Part shown: positions 51,476 to 61,334 of the stretch, piece after piece
How the letters are laid out: every line of letters starts with the position of its first letter
Position numbering within the stretch: the stretch's first letter is position 1
From: Rhodococcus coprophilus NBRC 100603
GTDB taxonomy: Bacteria; Actinomycetota; Actinomycetes; Mycobacteriales; Mycobacteriaceae
NCBI RefSeq assembly: GCF_001895045.1
Contig: NZ_BDAM01000004.1
Location: 1-61,758 of the forward strand
Length of the DNA stretch: 61,758 nt
Reading direction: 5' to 3'
Made by a program: the position numbers and the translations under genes
The notes under the pieces: generated by a model
Told to the model about the DNA's origin: nothing
The model's database searches: none
What the model saw: only the letters and a program-made list of their open reading frames with translations

Positions 51476-52357
51476 TCAGATCGCTTCGCCAGGGCCTGGG
51501 TGAGCCCCGAAATGTGCGAGCTTGTCGGGGTTGCGCACCACGTACACGCCCGTGATCAGGCCGTCGTCGATCTCGAGCTGGAGGACGAGATCGATCTTTC
51601 CTCCCGAATACACGAGGAGTCCCGGCATGTTGCCGACCGGCGCGGTCTCCACGGACATATCCGGCAGCGGGCGACGCACGAGCCCGGCGAACAGTCGTGC
51701 CACCCGCGTTGCACCGGTCACCGGAACCCGGGCAGCGGAGACCTTGCCCCCGCCGTCCGCGATGTACACGACGTCCGGCGCGAGCAGTCGCAGCAGGGCG
51801 TCGAGGTCGCCGGATGTTGCCGCGACCATGAACTCGGCGACGACGCGGTCCGTTTCGTCACCCGCGGGGGTGAATCGGCGGCGGCGCGCGCGGACGTGTT
51901 CGCGCGCCCGGTGAGCGATCTGCCGCACGGCGTCCTCGCGCCGGTCGACGGTCTCGGCAATTCGGGCATGATCGAAACCGAATACCTCCCGCATCACGAA
52001 CACGGCCCGCTCCACCGGGCTCAGCGTTTCCAGGACCAGCAGCATCGCGAGCGACACGGACTCGGCGAGTTCCACCTCACTGGATGCATCCGGTGAGGTG
52101 AGAACGGGTTCGGGGAGCCACGGACCCACGTACTCCTCTCGGCGGCGGCGCGCCGATCGCAGGCTGTTCAATGCCTGCCGGGTCACGATCTGCGCGACGT
52201 ACGCACGCGGATTGTCGACGGTGGCGCGATCGGTGCCTGCCCAGCGCACGAAGCTGTCCTGAAGCACGTCCTCGGCGTCGGCTACGCTGCCGGTGATCTC
52301 GTAGGCGATCGAGAACAGCAGGCGACGATGTTCGCTGAAAACATCTTCTGCCGTCAC
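51476..52357 (-). CDS. sigJ: ECF41-type RNA polymerase sigma factor (SigJ-like)
   Basis: A 293-residue sigma factor: region 2 (HRRLLFSIAYEITGSVADAE, VLQDSFVRWAG), region 4 (LSPVERAVFVMREVFGFDHA) and a SnoaL-like C-terminal extension. The linker motif DGGGK and the C-terminal NPDKL are hallmarks of group ECF41, in which the fused domain replaces an anti-sigma factor. GTG 52357 has AGGAG upstream and overlaps the upstream oxidoreductase stop by 4 bp, so the two are translationally coupled. An ECF41-like promoter precedes the operon. Confidence 0.9.
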   Translation of the reverse strand: MTAEDVFSEHRRLLFSIAYEITGSVADAEDVLQDSFVRWAGTDRATVDNPRAYVAQIVTRQALNSLRSARRRREEYVGPWLPEPVLTSPDASSEVELAESVSLAMLLVLETLSPVERAVFVMREVFGFDHARIAETVDRREDAVRQIAHRAREHVRARRRRFTPAGDETDRVVAEFMVAATSGDLDALLRLLAPDVVYIADGGGKVSAARVPVTGATRVARLFAGLVRRPLPDMSVETAPVGNMPGLLVYSGGKIDLVLQLEIDDGLITGVYVVRNPDKLAHFGAHPGPGEAI

Positions 52358-53505
52358 CGGTTGCTCCTCGCGAGTCGGAGGGAAGCGCTCGGCGCCGCCG
52401 ACCGCCGGAGGTCGCGTCCCCGAGCCTGTCGCCGCATCGCCGTGATCGTCGCACGAAGTATCGATTCCTTCACCGGTGCGGCGATCCGGCCGCGCAGCGC
52501 GAACGCGTTGGGGACATCTTCGCGCGTCGTCGGCTGCAGAGCGCCGCGGCCGCGTCCCAGCGACAGGCACTGGGCGACGAACCGCATCGACAACGGTTCC
52601 GGCCGGCGGCCTTGCAAGATGTTCCACACGGTGTCGGCACCGTGCGCTCCGAGCGGCATGGCGGCCTGGCAGCTCATCCGAATATGATCCTGCCCCGCTA
52701 CGGTCACGGCGTCGCCGACACCCACCACGGTGGTGCCGTCCGCGGACTGCAGGGTGGCGCCGACGCGGAGCCGGCCGGACTCGTCCACCGGAAGGTCACT
52801 GCGGCGGGCAAGGTCGGGAACGGAGAATCCGCCGGTCCAGACGACGAGCGCTGCGGGGATCGCGGTGCCGTCGTCGAGCAGCACCCCGCCTTCGGTGAGA
52901 CGCGCTACGTGGACACCCCGACGCACGTCGACACCGAACCGGTCCAAGGTGCGGTTCACGTATTCGCGGGTGCCGTCCGGAAAGCCCGCACCGGGATCAC
53001 CGACCAGGGTGTAGGTGGGACCGCGATGTTCGGATGCGAGTTCGGCGATCGACTCGATGCCCGTGAAACCACCACCCACCACCACGACCGGCGCGTGCGC
53101 GGGGAGTTCCGCGAGCGCGGCGTTCAGCGCCGACGCCGATTCGAGGTCGGACACCGAGAACGCTCGGTCGAGGCCGGGCACCGCGCCGGTCGCGGGTCCG
53201 CTACCGACGGCGTACACGACCGCATCGCACCCGAGAACTGTGCCGTCGGTGAGGGATACGGCGTTCGATCCGATCCGTTCCGCCGTACCGACCCGCAGGC
53301 GAGCACGCGGATGCAGCAGGTCGGCCAATTCGTGGGTCGCGGAACCCGAACCCGCCGCCACCTGGTGCAGCCGGGTCCTCTCGACGAATACCGGCCGGGG
53401 ATTCACCACGGTGACGGCCACCTCGGGATGACGTGCCAGCCGATTCGCTGCCATGAGGCCCGCGTATCCGGCCCCGACCACCACCACGTCGAACTGCGTT
53501 GTCAT
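52354..53505 (-). CDS. FAD-dependent NAD(P)H oxidoreductase (NDH-2-like)
   Basis: A 383-residue flavoprotein: the FAD-binding motif VVVVGAGYAGLMAANRLA, a second nucleotide-binding motif VVVVGGGFTGIESIAELA, GCDAVVYAVGSG and the FAD-end motif GVGDAVTVAGQ. It resembles type II NADH dehydrogenases and related ferredoxin-reductase-like enzymes, without a C-terminal membrane helix. It is upstream of and coupled to the ECF41 sigma gene, the common arrangement in which the oxidoreductase is the sigma target. ATG 53505 has GGAGG 8 nt upstream. Confidence 0.87.
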   Translation of the reverse strand: MTTQFDVVVVGAGYAGLMAANRLARHPEVAVTVVNPRPVFVERTRLHQVAAGSGSATHELADLLHPRARLRVGTAERIGSNAVSLTDGTVLGCDAVVYAVGSGPATGAVPGLDRAFSVSDLESASALNAALAELPAHAPVVVVGGGFTGIESIAELASEHRGPTYTLVGDPGAGFPDGTREYVNRTLDRFGVDVRRGVHVARLTEGGVLLDDGTAIPAALVVWTGGFSVPDLARRSDLPVDESGRLRVGATLQSADGTTVVGVGDAVTVAGQDHIRMSCQAAMPLGAHGADTVWNILQGRRPEPLSMRFVAQCLSLGRGRGALQPTTREDVPNAFALRGRIAAPVKESILRATITAMRRQARGRDLRRSAAPSASLRLARSNR

Positions 53506-53560
53506 CTTGATCGCCTCCACTGATCCGGATGTGCGTGTCGTTCGGATGTGTCACCGATGA

Positions 53561-53587
53561 GACACCGGGGGAGCCGCATGTGTGACA
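53561..53587 (-). promoter_or_regulatory. ECF41-type promoter of the oxidoreductase-sigma operon
   Basis: On the minus strand TGTCACA (53581-53587), 16 bp, TGTC (53561-53564). The known ECF41 promoter is TGTCACA then CGTC, so only the first base of the -10 differs. It lies about 56 bp before the oxidoreductase ATG. Confidence 0.6.
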
Positions 53588-53605
53588 TCGCCGTGCAGCA
53601 TTCGT

Positions 53606-53621
53606 CCTGAGAAGCCTCAGG
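53606..53621 (-). terminator. Hairpin after the DUF2786 gene
   Basis: CCTGAG-AAGC-CTCAGG, 29 bp past the stop codon and upstream of the ECF41 promoter. Confidence 0.4.
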
Positions 53622-53649
53622 GGACTCTGCGAAGAGGATCTTCCGGGTG

Positions 53650-54789
53650 TCACCGCTCGATGCGAGGCTGCCGGGTCGCCAGGGACGCGGACTCGGCGGC
53701 GTCGCGACCCGCGTGGAAGCCGTCGGCGTCGATGCCGCGACTGCGGGACGCCCGGGTGGTGGGGAAGAGCCGACGAAACTCGGTGTCGACCGCCTCCGAG
53801 CGACGCGCCAGGATCGGCGCGAGCGACGTGACCGGGACGTGCGCGTCGGACGCGGCGCTCGCGGTGGCACGGGCGTCGGCCTCGCGCAGTCTCTCGCCCA
53901 CCCGCTTGGCATAGCCGGTGAGGAACGCGCGCCGGAACGCGGTTGCCGATCCGCCGCGGCGCCCAGCAGTTCCGGCGGCACCCAGCGCGCGGGTCGCCTG
54001 CACGAGTAGCGACGTGAAGAGGAGTTCGACTTGGACGAGGTCGGACACGGTGCCGACGACCGTCGCGATCTGCACCCGGGTGAACCACACGGTGCGGACT
54101 CGATTGGCGTCGCCGATCGCGGTGAGCAGCAGCACCTTTTCCTTGATGTACGGGCCGTCGAGATGGAGACGGCGGCCTCGTACGGGATCGGCGAGGCGGG
54201 TGGTACCGGTGAGCAGCGCGGAGCCGAGCGCGTATCTCGTCACGAGTTCCTGGGCCTTCGCCGTCAGGGCCTCGGCCTCGTCGGGGAAGTCGGTGGATTC
54301 CGCCTTCGACAGCAGGCCGCGGATACGTTCGAGCACGCGCGGGTCGGGTGCGGCGGAGTCGGCGCCGGGTGCACGCAGCGGCGGCCACTGCGACGGTGGC
54401 GCGTCGAGCCGGGTGAACGCCGGCAGGTATTTCCAGGTGAACGCCAACCCGTCGACCTGGTACCGGGAAGCCTCGGGGTACGCGCGCCGCAAACCGGTGC
54501 CGAGGTCCGGGGTGAGAGCCGCGATCCGGGCCAGGCCCGGATGCCGGTCGGCGATCGCGCGAACCTGCCGCAGCCAGTCGTCGGGGGCGCGTTCGGCAGC
54601 GCGCGTGCGGCGCGCGTCGAACAGCACCGTGAGGGCAGCGAGGGAGACATCCGTCTCGTCGCCCGACCTCGCCGTCAGATGCACTATGTCCGCGGGTTGC
54701 CAGCCACGCTCGTAGACATCGCCGAGTTCGGCGAGGAGCGCCTCGGCGTGCAACTCGTCCGTTCGAATGTATGTTCTATCGCTCCGCAT
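53650..54789 (-). CDS. DUF2786-domain protein
   Basis: A 379-residue protein. The middle carries the DUF2786 segment (ERIRGLLSKAESTDFPDEAEALTAKAQELVTRY), here shown only by its ends ERIRGLLSKAEST and KAQELVTRYAL, and a following region FRRAFLTGYAKRVGERLREA seen with it in actinobacteria. The N-terminal 140 residues are charged and include VDGLAFTWKYLPAF. DUF2786 proteins are of unknown function and often occur in phage or plasmid contexts, but nothing mobile surrounds this gene. The start is uncertain: ATG 54789 or GTG 54807. Confidence 0.75.
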   Translation of the reverse strand: MRSDRTYIRTDELHAEALLAELGDVYERGWQPADIVHLTARSGDETDVSLAALTVLFDARRTRAAERAPDDWLRQVRAIADRHPGLARIAALTPDLGTGLRRAYPEASRYQVDGLAFTWKYLPAFTRLDAPPSQWPPLRAPGADSAAPDPRVLERIRGLLSKAESTDFPDEAEALTAKAQELVTRYALGSALLTGTTRLADPVRGRRLHLDGPYIKEKVLLLTAIGDANRVRTVWFTRVQIATVVGTVSDLVQVELLFTSLLVQATRALGAAGTAGRRGGSATAFRRAFLTGYAKRVGERLREADARATASAASDAHVPVTSLAPILARRSEAVDTEFRRLFPTTRASRSRGIDADGFHAGRDAAESASLATRQPRIER

Positions 54790-54853
54790 GAGCGGAGTGT
54801 GGCGCACCCCACCGACAGAATCGGTGGAGTGCTGTGAAGCTCCTGGTGAGGGC

Positions 54854-56410
54854 TCAGTCCTCGTCGACGTAGCGCGGGAAAACCGGGCTCGGCGCGGGGA
54901 GCGCGGTGCCGGGTGTGAGACGCGTGTCGATGTCCGCGAACTGCCGGGCGCCGGGATCCTGACCGAGCAGATCGAGGATCTTCGCGCCGGCGTCGGGCAT
55001 CACTGGCTGGACGAGAATGCCGACGATGCGCACGACCTCGAGCGTGACGTAGAGAACCGTCGCCATCCGCTCCGGATCGGTCTTACGGAGGACCCACGGC
55101 TGCTGCGCGGAGAAGTACCGGTTGGTTTCGCCGAGTACCCGCCAGATCGCCTCGAGCCCGAGGTGCAGGGCCTGCACGTCGAACTCGGCACGCACCTCGT
55201 CGAGCAGCGCGTCCGCCTGCGCGAGCATCGCTTCGTCCTCCGCGGTGTAGGCGCCTGGGTTCGGAGCCTTCCCGTCGAGATTCTTCGCGACCATGGTGAG
55301 CGAGCGCTGGGCGAGATTGCCGAGGTCGTTCGCGAGGTCGGCGTTGATGCGGGCCGCGATGGCGTCGTGGCTGTAGCTGCCGTCCTGGCCGTAGGAGATC
55401 TCCCGCAGCAGGAAGAACCGCAACTGGTCGAGACCGAAGCGCTCGACCATGTCCAGCGGATCGACGACATTGCCGACCGACTTGGACATCTTCTCGCCCT
55501 TGTTGAACAGGAAGCCGTGCACGAAGACCCGCTTGGGGAGTTCGAGCCCGGCGGACATGAGGAACGCCGGCCAGTACACGGTGTGGAACCGTGTGATGTC
55601 CTTGCCGATGATGTGCAGGTCCGCGGGCCAGTACCGGCGGTACGACTCGGATTCGGTATCGGGGAACCCGGCACCGGTCAGGTAGTTGGTGAGAGCGTCG
55701 ACCCACACGTACATCACGTGCTCGGGGTTGCCGGGGACGGGAACGCCCCAGTCGAAGGTGGTGCGCGAGATCGACAGATCCTTCAGGCCGCCGGCGACGA
55801 AGCTGACGATCTCGTTGCGCCGCGTCGCGGGGGCGATGAAGTCGGGCTGTTCCTCGTACAGCTTCTGCAACCGGTCCTGATACGCCGACAGCCGGAAGAA
55901 GTACGTCGATTCCTCGGTCCATTCGACCGGGGTGCCGGTATCGGTGGAGATGCGCGACCCGTCTTCCAGCAACGTCGTCTCGGCGTCGGTGTAGAAGGCC
56001 TCGTCGCGGACGGAGTACCAGCCCGCGTAGGTGTCGAGGTAGATATCGCCCGCATCGACCATCCGCTGCCAGATCGCTGCGCTCGCCTCGAGATGGTCCG
56101 CGTCCGTCGTCCGGATGAAGCGGTCGTACGAGATCTTCAGTGCCTTGTCCATCGCCTCGAAGACGTCCGAGTTTCGCGATGCGAGTTCGGTGACGGGGAT
56201 TCCCTCTTTGGTCGCCGTCTGCTGCATCTTCAAGCCGTGCTCGTCGGTGCCGGTGAGGAAGCGGACGTCGAAGCCGTCGAGACGCTTGAACCGGGCGATC
56301 GCGTCGGTCGAGATGTACTCGTAGGCGTGCCCGATGTGCGGGACGCCGTTCGGATACGCGATCGCGGTGGTGACGTAGAACGGCGGGCGGGAGGAATCAG
56401 GCGCAGTCAT
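54854..56410 (-). CDS. metG: Methionyl-tRNA synthetase
   Basis: A 518-residue class I synthetase: [21 protein letters not shown] with HIGH at 25-28, TGTDEHGLK, the KMSKS loop at 307-311 in [12 protein letters not shown], and an anticodon-binding helical domain ([18 protein letters not shown]). It lacks the zinc CxxC knuckle of MetG1 and the C-terminal dimerisation domain, as in the mycobacterial enzyme. It charges tRNA-Met. It is divergent from tatD with only 21 bp between the starts. Confidence 0.96.
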   Translation of the reverse strand: MTAPDSSRPPFYVTTAIAYPNGVPHIGHAYEYISTDAIARFKRLDGFDVRFLTGTDEHGLKMQQTATKEGIPVTELASRNSDVFEAMDKALKISYDRFIRTTDADHLEASAAIWQRMVDAGDIYLDTYAGWYSVRDEAFYTDAETTLLEDGSRISTDTGTPVEWTEESTYFFRLSAYQDRLQKLYEEQPDFIAPATRRNEIVSFVAGGLKDLSISRTTFDWGVPVPGNPEHVMYVWVDALTNYLTGAGFPDTESESYRRYWPADLHIIGKDITRFHTVYWPAFLMSAGLELPKRVFVHGFLFNKGEKMSKSVGNVVDPLDMVERFGLDQLRFFLLREISYGQDGSYSHDAIAARINADLANDLGNLAQRSLTMVAKNLDGKAPNPGAYTAEDEAMLAQADALLDEVRAEFDVQALHLGLEAIWRVLGETNRYFSAQQPWVLRKTDPERMATVLYVTLEVVRIVGILVQPVMPDAGAKILDLLGQDPGARQFADIDTRLTPGTALPAPSPVFPRYVDED

Positions 56411-56418
56411 GGTGGCGC

Positions 56419-56425
56419 TAGTTTA
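56419..56425. promoter_or_regulatory. Overlapping divergent -10 elements of metG and tatD
   Basis: Plus strand TAGTTT (56419-56424) ends 7 nt before the tatD GTG. Minus strand TAAACT (56420-56425) ends 9 nt before the metG ATG. The two hexamers overlap by five bases in a 21-bp gap, so both genes appear leaderless or nearly so. Confidence 0.5.
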
Positions 56426-56431
56426 TAGGGC

Positions 56432-57262
56432 GTGAGCAAAGCCCGTCCCGCGCCCGAACCTCCGCAGCCCCTGTCGCCGCTCGTCGACGCCCACACACAT
56501 CTCGATGCGTGCGGCGCGAGTGATGCCGCGGCTACCGCAGCGATCGTGGATCGGGCCGCGGCCGTGGGGGTCGGGCGCGTCGTCACCGTGGCCGACGACC
56601 TCGAGGCCGCCAGGTTCGCGGTTCGCGCCGCGCACTGGGACGAGCGCGTGTTCGCCGCCGTCGCGATCCATCCGACCCGCGCGAACAGCCTCGACGAGTC
56701 GACCCGGGCCGAGATCGAATCGCTCGCGGCCGACCCACGGTGTGTATCGGTGGGGGAGACCGGTCTGGATCTGTACTGGCCCGGCAAGCTCGACGGCTGC
56801 GCCGAGCCGGCAGAACAGGAAGAAGCCTTCCGGTGGCACATCGACCTCGCGAAGCGCCTGGGCAAGCCGCTCATGATCCACAATCGTGAGGCCGACGCGG
56901 ACCTGCTGCGTGTCCTCCACGCCGAAGGTGCACCGGAGACAGTGATCTTCCACTGCTTCTCGTCGGACGCGGACATGGCACGTAAATGCGTCGACGCCGG
57001 GTACGTGCTCAGTTTCTCGGGCACAGTCAGTTTCAAGAACGCGAAGGCACTGCGCGAGGCTGCAACCCTCGTGCCCCCGGAACTCGTCCTGGTCGAGACC
57101 GACGCACCGTTCCTGACACCGCACCCGTTCCGCGGTGCGCCCAACGAGTCGTACTGCCTGCCCTACACGGTGCGTGCGCTCGCGGAGGTCCGCGGCGAGA
57201 GCGCCGAGGATCTCGCGGCGGCTACGACAGCGAACGCCGAACGGGTGTACCGACTTTCGTGA
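56432..57262 (+). CDS. tatD: TatD-family 3'-5' deoxyribonuclease/metal-dependent hydrolase
   Basis: A 276-residue TIM-barrel hydrolase: metal ligands in VDAHTHLDACG, Glu in VGETGLDLYW, His in LMIHNREADAD and FHCFSSD, and Asp in LVETDAPFLTPHPFRG. It is a magnesium-dependent nuclease in DNA repair or RNA quality control. It starts at GTG 56432. metG-tatD-rpfB-ksgA is the conserved actinobacterial order, here with two extra genes inserted. Confidence 0.93.
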   Translation: MSKARPAPEPPQPLSPLVDAHTHLDACGASDAAATAAIVDRAAAVGVGRVVTVADDLEAARFAVRAAHWDERVFAAVAIHPTRANSLDESTRAEIESLAADPRCVSVGETGLDLYWPGKLDGCAEPAEQEEAFRWHIDLAKRLGKPLMIHNREADADLLRVLHAEGAPETVIFHCFSSDADMARKCVDAGYVLSFSGTVSFKNAKALREAATLVPPELVLVETDAPFLTPHPFRGAPNESYCLPYTVRALAEVRGESAEDLAAATTANAERVYRLS

Positions 57263-57303
57263 ACGTGGCTCACCGGGGCGGCGTCCGCGTGAGACCGTAG
57301 GTC

Positions 57304-58362
57304 ATGCGCAGTTTCGTCTACACCTCTCATCCGTCCCGGGTGATCTTCGGCGCGGGTCGCGCGGCGGGTATCGCCGACGAGGTGCGTCGATTGCGCGCTT
57401 CCCGGGTGCTGCTGCTCGCAGGCCGGCACGTGACCACCCAAGCCGCCCAGATCGAGGAGTCGCTCGGTTCGCTGCTGGTCGACCGTTTCGACGGTGCGGT
57501 GATGCATACGCCGGTCGCGGTGACCGAACGCGTGCTCGTGCGGATGGCCGAGCACGATATCGACGCGATCGTCGCGGTGGGTGGCGGCTCGACGACCGGT
57601 CTTGCGAAAGCTCTCGCATTTCGTAGTGGGGTCGACCAGGTGATCCTGCCGACCACCTTCGCCGGTTCGGAGGTCACCCCGGTGCTCGGGGAGACCAGCG
57701 GGGGAACGAAGGTGACGCGGTCGTCGCCGCACATCCAGCCGGAGACGGTGATCTACGACGTCGACTTCACCGCCGGTATGCCGATTCCCTTGGCTGTGAC
57801 CAGCGCGATCAACGCCCTGGCCCACGCGGTCGAAGCTATGTATGCCGAGAATGCGAACCCGATCGTCGATGCGCTGGCACTCGAGGCGATCACGGCGATC
57901 GGGCGCGGCATCCCCTTGCTGGGGGCAGATCTCGCCGACCCGGAGGGCAGATCCGACCTGTTGCTGGCAGCGTGGCTGGCGGGGACATGTCTCGCGTCGG
58001 TCGGGATGGGCCTGCACCACAAGATCTGCCACGTGCTCGGCGGGTCGTTCGGATTGCCTCACGCTCCTGTACACACGGTGGTGTTGCCGCACGTCATGGC
58101 GTACAACGCGGCGTCGGTGCCGCGCGTGATGGACAGGATCGCCGACGCGCTGATCACTGCGACGGCACCTGCCGGGGTGTACGACCTGATCGCGGCGGCA
58201 GGAGGTCCGACGACCCTGGCCGAGCTGGGTATGGCCGAAGCGGACCTCGACGAGGCTGCGCGCCTGGTGACGGAGAAGACGTACCCCAATCCGCGGGAGG
58301 TGACCCGTGTGGGTGTGCGGCGTCTGCTGGGGGAGGCCCTCGCGGGCACCAGGCCTGAGTGA
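57304..58362 (+). CDS. Iron-containing alcohol dehydrogenase, maleylacetate reductase type
   Basis: A 352-residue group III ADH: FGAGRAAGIADEVRRL, the NAD-binding VAVGGGSTTGLAKALA, VILPTTFAGSEVTPVLG and the His-rich metal region INALAHAVEAMYA and GLHHKICHVLGGSFGLPHA. The last motifs are those of maleylacetate reductases, which reduce maleylacetate to 3-oxoadipate in resorcinol or chloroaromatic degradation. No partner dioxygenase is next to it, so the substrate is uncertain. It lies between tatD and doxX, interrupting the usual tatD-rpfB order. Confidence 0.85.
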   Translation: MRSFVYTSHPSRVIFGAGRAAGIADEVRRLRASRVLLLAGRHVTTQAAQIEESLGSLLVDRFDGAVMHTPVAVTERVLVRMAEHDIDAIVAVGGGSTTGLAKALAFRSGVDQVILPTTFAGSEVTPVLGETSGGTKVTRSSPHIQPETVIYDVDFTAGMPIPLAVTSAINALAHAVEAMYAENANPIVDALALEAITAIGRGIPLLGADLADPEGRSDLLLAAWLAGTCLASVGMGLHHKICHVLGGSFGLPHAPVHTVVLPHVMAYNAASVPRVMDRIADALITATAPAGVYDLIAAAGGPTTLAELGMAEADLDEAARLVTEKTYPNPREVTRVGVRRLLGEALAGTRPE

Positions 58363-58374
58363 GGCACCCCCGCA

Positions 58375-58436
58375 TGGTTGAACCTACAACTACCTTTGCT
58401 AGCTTGGTTGTCGCGTCAACCATTTGTCGCGTCAAG
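58375..58436 (+). promoter_or_regulatory. Operator array upstream of doxX
   Basis: TGGTTG-N6-CAACTA (58375-58392) and TGGTTG-N6-CAACCA (58405-58422) are near-identical palindromes 30 bp (three helical turns) apart. A degraded third copy CATTTG-TCGCGT-CAAGCG follows at 58421-58438, sharing the TCGCGT spacer with the second. A -35/-10 pair (TTGAAC, 16 bp, TAGCTT) overlaps them. Confidence 0.65.
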
Positions 58437-58474
58437 CGCTGAGGCCGTCGGCCTCGCCCATCGAAAGGTCCTCT

Positions 58475-58903
58475 GTGAACAGCACGCTCGCTCGCGACAT
58501 CGGCATCCTGGTCGCCCGTCTCGGCATCGGCATCATCTTCTTGGTCCACGGCCTCCAGAAGCTCAATGTCTGGGGATACGAGGGCACCAAGGCCGGCTTC
58601 GAGGGTATGGGTGCACCGGTCCCCGCCGTCACCGCGTTCGTGGCCACGTGGGTGGAGGTGCTCGGCGGTCTCGCCCTGATCCTCGGCGTCTTCGTCCCGG
58701 TGTTCGGGGTCCTGCTGTTCCTCGTCATGGCAGGTGCCTTCTTCGTTGCGCACGTGGACAACGGCGTGTACGCCGCCGACGGCGGGTTCGAGCTCGTCAC
58801 CGCGCTCGGGCTCGGGGCGTTGTTGCTCGCCGTCGTCGGGGCGGGTGCATTCAGTATCGACCGCTTCCTGGCGCCGAAGATTCCGCTTCTCCGCGCCGCG
58901 TAA
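58475..58903 (+). CDS. DoxX-family membrane protein
   Basis: A 142-residue four-helix membrane protein: DIGILVARLGIGIIFLVHGLQ with the family KLNVWGYEGT motif, VTAFVATWVEVLGGLALILG, VFGVLLFLVMAGAFFVAHV and LVTALGLGALLLAVVGAG. DoxX proteins associate with redox or thiol-stress functions (subunits of oxidoreductase complexes in mycobacteria). GTG 58475 has AAAGG 7 nt upstream. It is preceded by a striking operator array and followed by a strong terminator, so it is a single-gene, tightly regulated unit. Confidence 0.85.
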   Translation: MNSTLARDIGILVARLGIGIIFLVHGLQKLNVWGYEGTKAGFEGMGAPVPAVTAFVATWVEVLGGLALILGVFVPVFGVLLFLVMAGAFFVAHVDNGVYAADGGFELVTALGLGALLLAVVGAGAFSIDRFLAPKIPLLRAA

Positions 58904-58917
58904 CCGCGAGTGCGACG

Positions 58918-58958
58918 AGAGGCTGCGGGTGTATCGCCCGCAGCCTCTTTCCTTTTTT
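58918..58958 (+). terminator. doxX intrinsic terminator
   Basis: AGAGGCTGCGGG and CCCGCAGCCTCT form a perfect 12-bp stem with 7-nt loop, followed by TTCCTTTTTT. Confidence 0.9.
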
Positions 58959-59028
58959 GTCCGGTTTCTGCAGATTCGGCGTATTTGTCGTCGAATGATC
59001 CGTGAAATGCAACCGCCTATCCGATGGC

Positions 59029-59044
59029 TGTAAGGCGTGTCACA
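59029..59044. promoter_or_regulatory. CRP/GlxR-like site upstream of rpfB
   Basis: TGTAA-N6-TCACA, one mismatch from TGTGA-N6-TCACA, about 180 bp upstream of the rpfB start, in a 260-bp region (58960-59222) with no gene. Confidence 0.5.
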
Positions 59045-59147
59045 AAGCCTCTGATATCGGACATTCGAACCGCTCTCGGACGCTACTTATTCGTCGGCCC
59101 TCAATCACGAATAGTAACCTCGGTATTCTCGGAGTAAGTGCAGGTAG

Positions 59148-60359
<1,212 letters not shown>

Positions 60360-60406
60360 GTGCTCCCGATGACCTCGCGGTGCGCATGACGCCCCCGCCT
60401 GTGCGC

Positions 60407-60412
60407 TAGGTT
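60407..60412 (+). promoter_or_regulatory. -10 hexamer for leaderless ksgA
   Basis: TAGGTT ends 6 nt before the GTG at 60419; no Shine-Dalgarno. Confidence 0.5.
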
Positions 60413-60418
60413 CGCCTC

Positions 60419-61315
60419 GTGCCAGCAGATTCTCCAGACGCCACCCCGGCTTCTCCCCGCGGCCTCGCCGCATTGCTCGGACCCGCAGAGGTCCGCGCGC
60501 TTGCGGAGGAGTTCGGGGTGCGTCCGACCAAACAACTCGGTCAGAACTTCGTCCACGACGCCAACACGGTGCGTCGCATCGTGAATGTCGCCGGCGTCGG
60601 CCGCGACGATGTGGTGCTCGAGGTGGGGCCCGGCCTCGGTTCTCTCACCCTCGCCCTGCTCGACGTCGTCGATCGTGTGGTGGCCGTCGAGCTCGATCCG
60701 CGGCTCGCCGAGCGTCTTCCCGGCACGGTCGCCGAGCGCGCGCCCGAGCTGGCAGATCGTCTCGACGTCGTCCACATGGATGCGATGAAGGTTCTGCCGG
60801 GTGACCTCCCGGCGATGCCGACCGCGTTGGTGGCGAACCTGCCCTACAACGTCGCGGTGCCGGTTCTCCTTCACTTGTTCTCTGAATTCCCTTCGCTGCG
60901 TACAGCATTGGTCATGGTTCAGTCCGAGGTCGCCGATCGGCTCGCGGCCGAGCCGGGCGGGCGGATCTACGGGGTGCCGAGTGTGAAAGCGCGCTTCTTC
61001 GGTGATGTCCGACGCGCGGGCGCCGTTGGGCGTGCGGTCTTCTGGCCGGTACCGAAGGTCGAGTCCGGGCTGGTCCGCGTCGATCGGTACGCCGAGCCGC
61101 CGTGGCCCACCGACGCTGCGTCGCGCAAGAAGGTGTTCGCTGCGATCGATGCCGCATTTGCCCAGCGCCGCAAGACTTTACGTGCCGCGCTCAGTACCTG
61201 GGCGGGGTCTCCCGCGGAGGCGGAGCGTCGTCTGGTCGCCGCCGGAATCGACCCGTCCGCTCGCGGCGAGAAGCTCGATGCGGCCGCATTCGTACGACTC
61301 GCGTCCGTCGAGTAA
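60419..61315 (+). CDS. ksgA: 16S rRNA dimethyladenosine transferase
   Basis: A 298-residue SAM methyltransferase: [23 protein letters not shown] motif [29 protein letters not shown] and the catalytic [13 protein letters not shown] (NLPY). It dimethylates two adjacent adenines (A1518 and A1519) in 16S rRNA during 30S assembly. It starts at GTG 60419, probably leaderless. In M. tuberculosis ispE follows; here a cold-shock gene does, so synteny ends at this point. Confidence 0.96.
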   Translation: MPADSPDATPASPRGLAALLGPAEVRALAEEFGVRPTKQLGQNFVHDANTVRRIVNVAGVGRDDVVLEVGPGLGSLTLALLDVVDRVVAVELDPRLAERLPGTVAERAPELADRLDVVHMDAMKVLPGDLPAMPTALVANLPYNVAVPVLLHLFSEFPSLRTALVMVQSEVADRLAAEPGGRIYGVPSVKARFFGDVRRAGAVGRAVFWPVPKVESGLVRVDRYAEPPWPTDAASRKKVFAAIDAAFAQRRKTLRAALSTWAGSPAEAERRLVAAGIDPSARGEKLDAAAFVRLASVE

Positions 61316-61318
61316 GAA

Positions 61319-61334
61319 TGTGATCCGGGTCACC
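61319..61334. promoter_or_regulatory. CRP/GlxR-like site upstream of the cold-shock gene
   Basis: TGTGA-N6-TCACC, one mismatch from the palindrome, just after the ksgA stop and about 215 bp before the cold-shock ATG. Confidence 0.4.
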
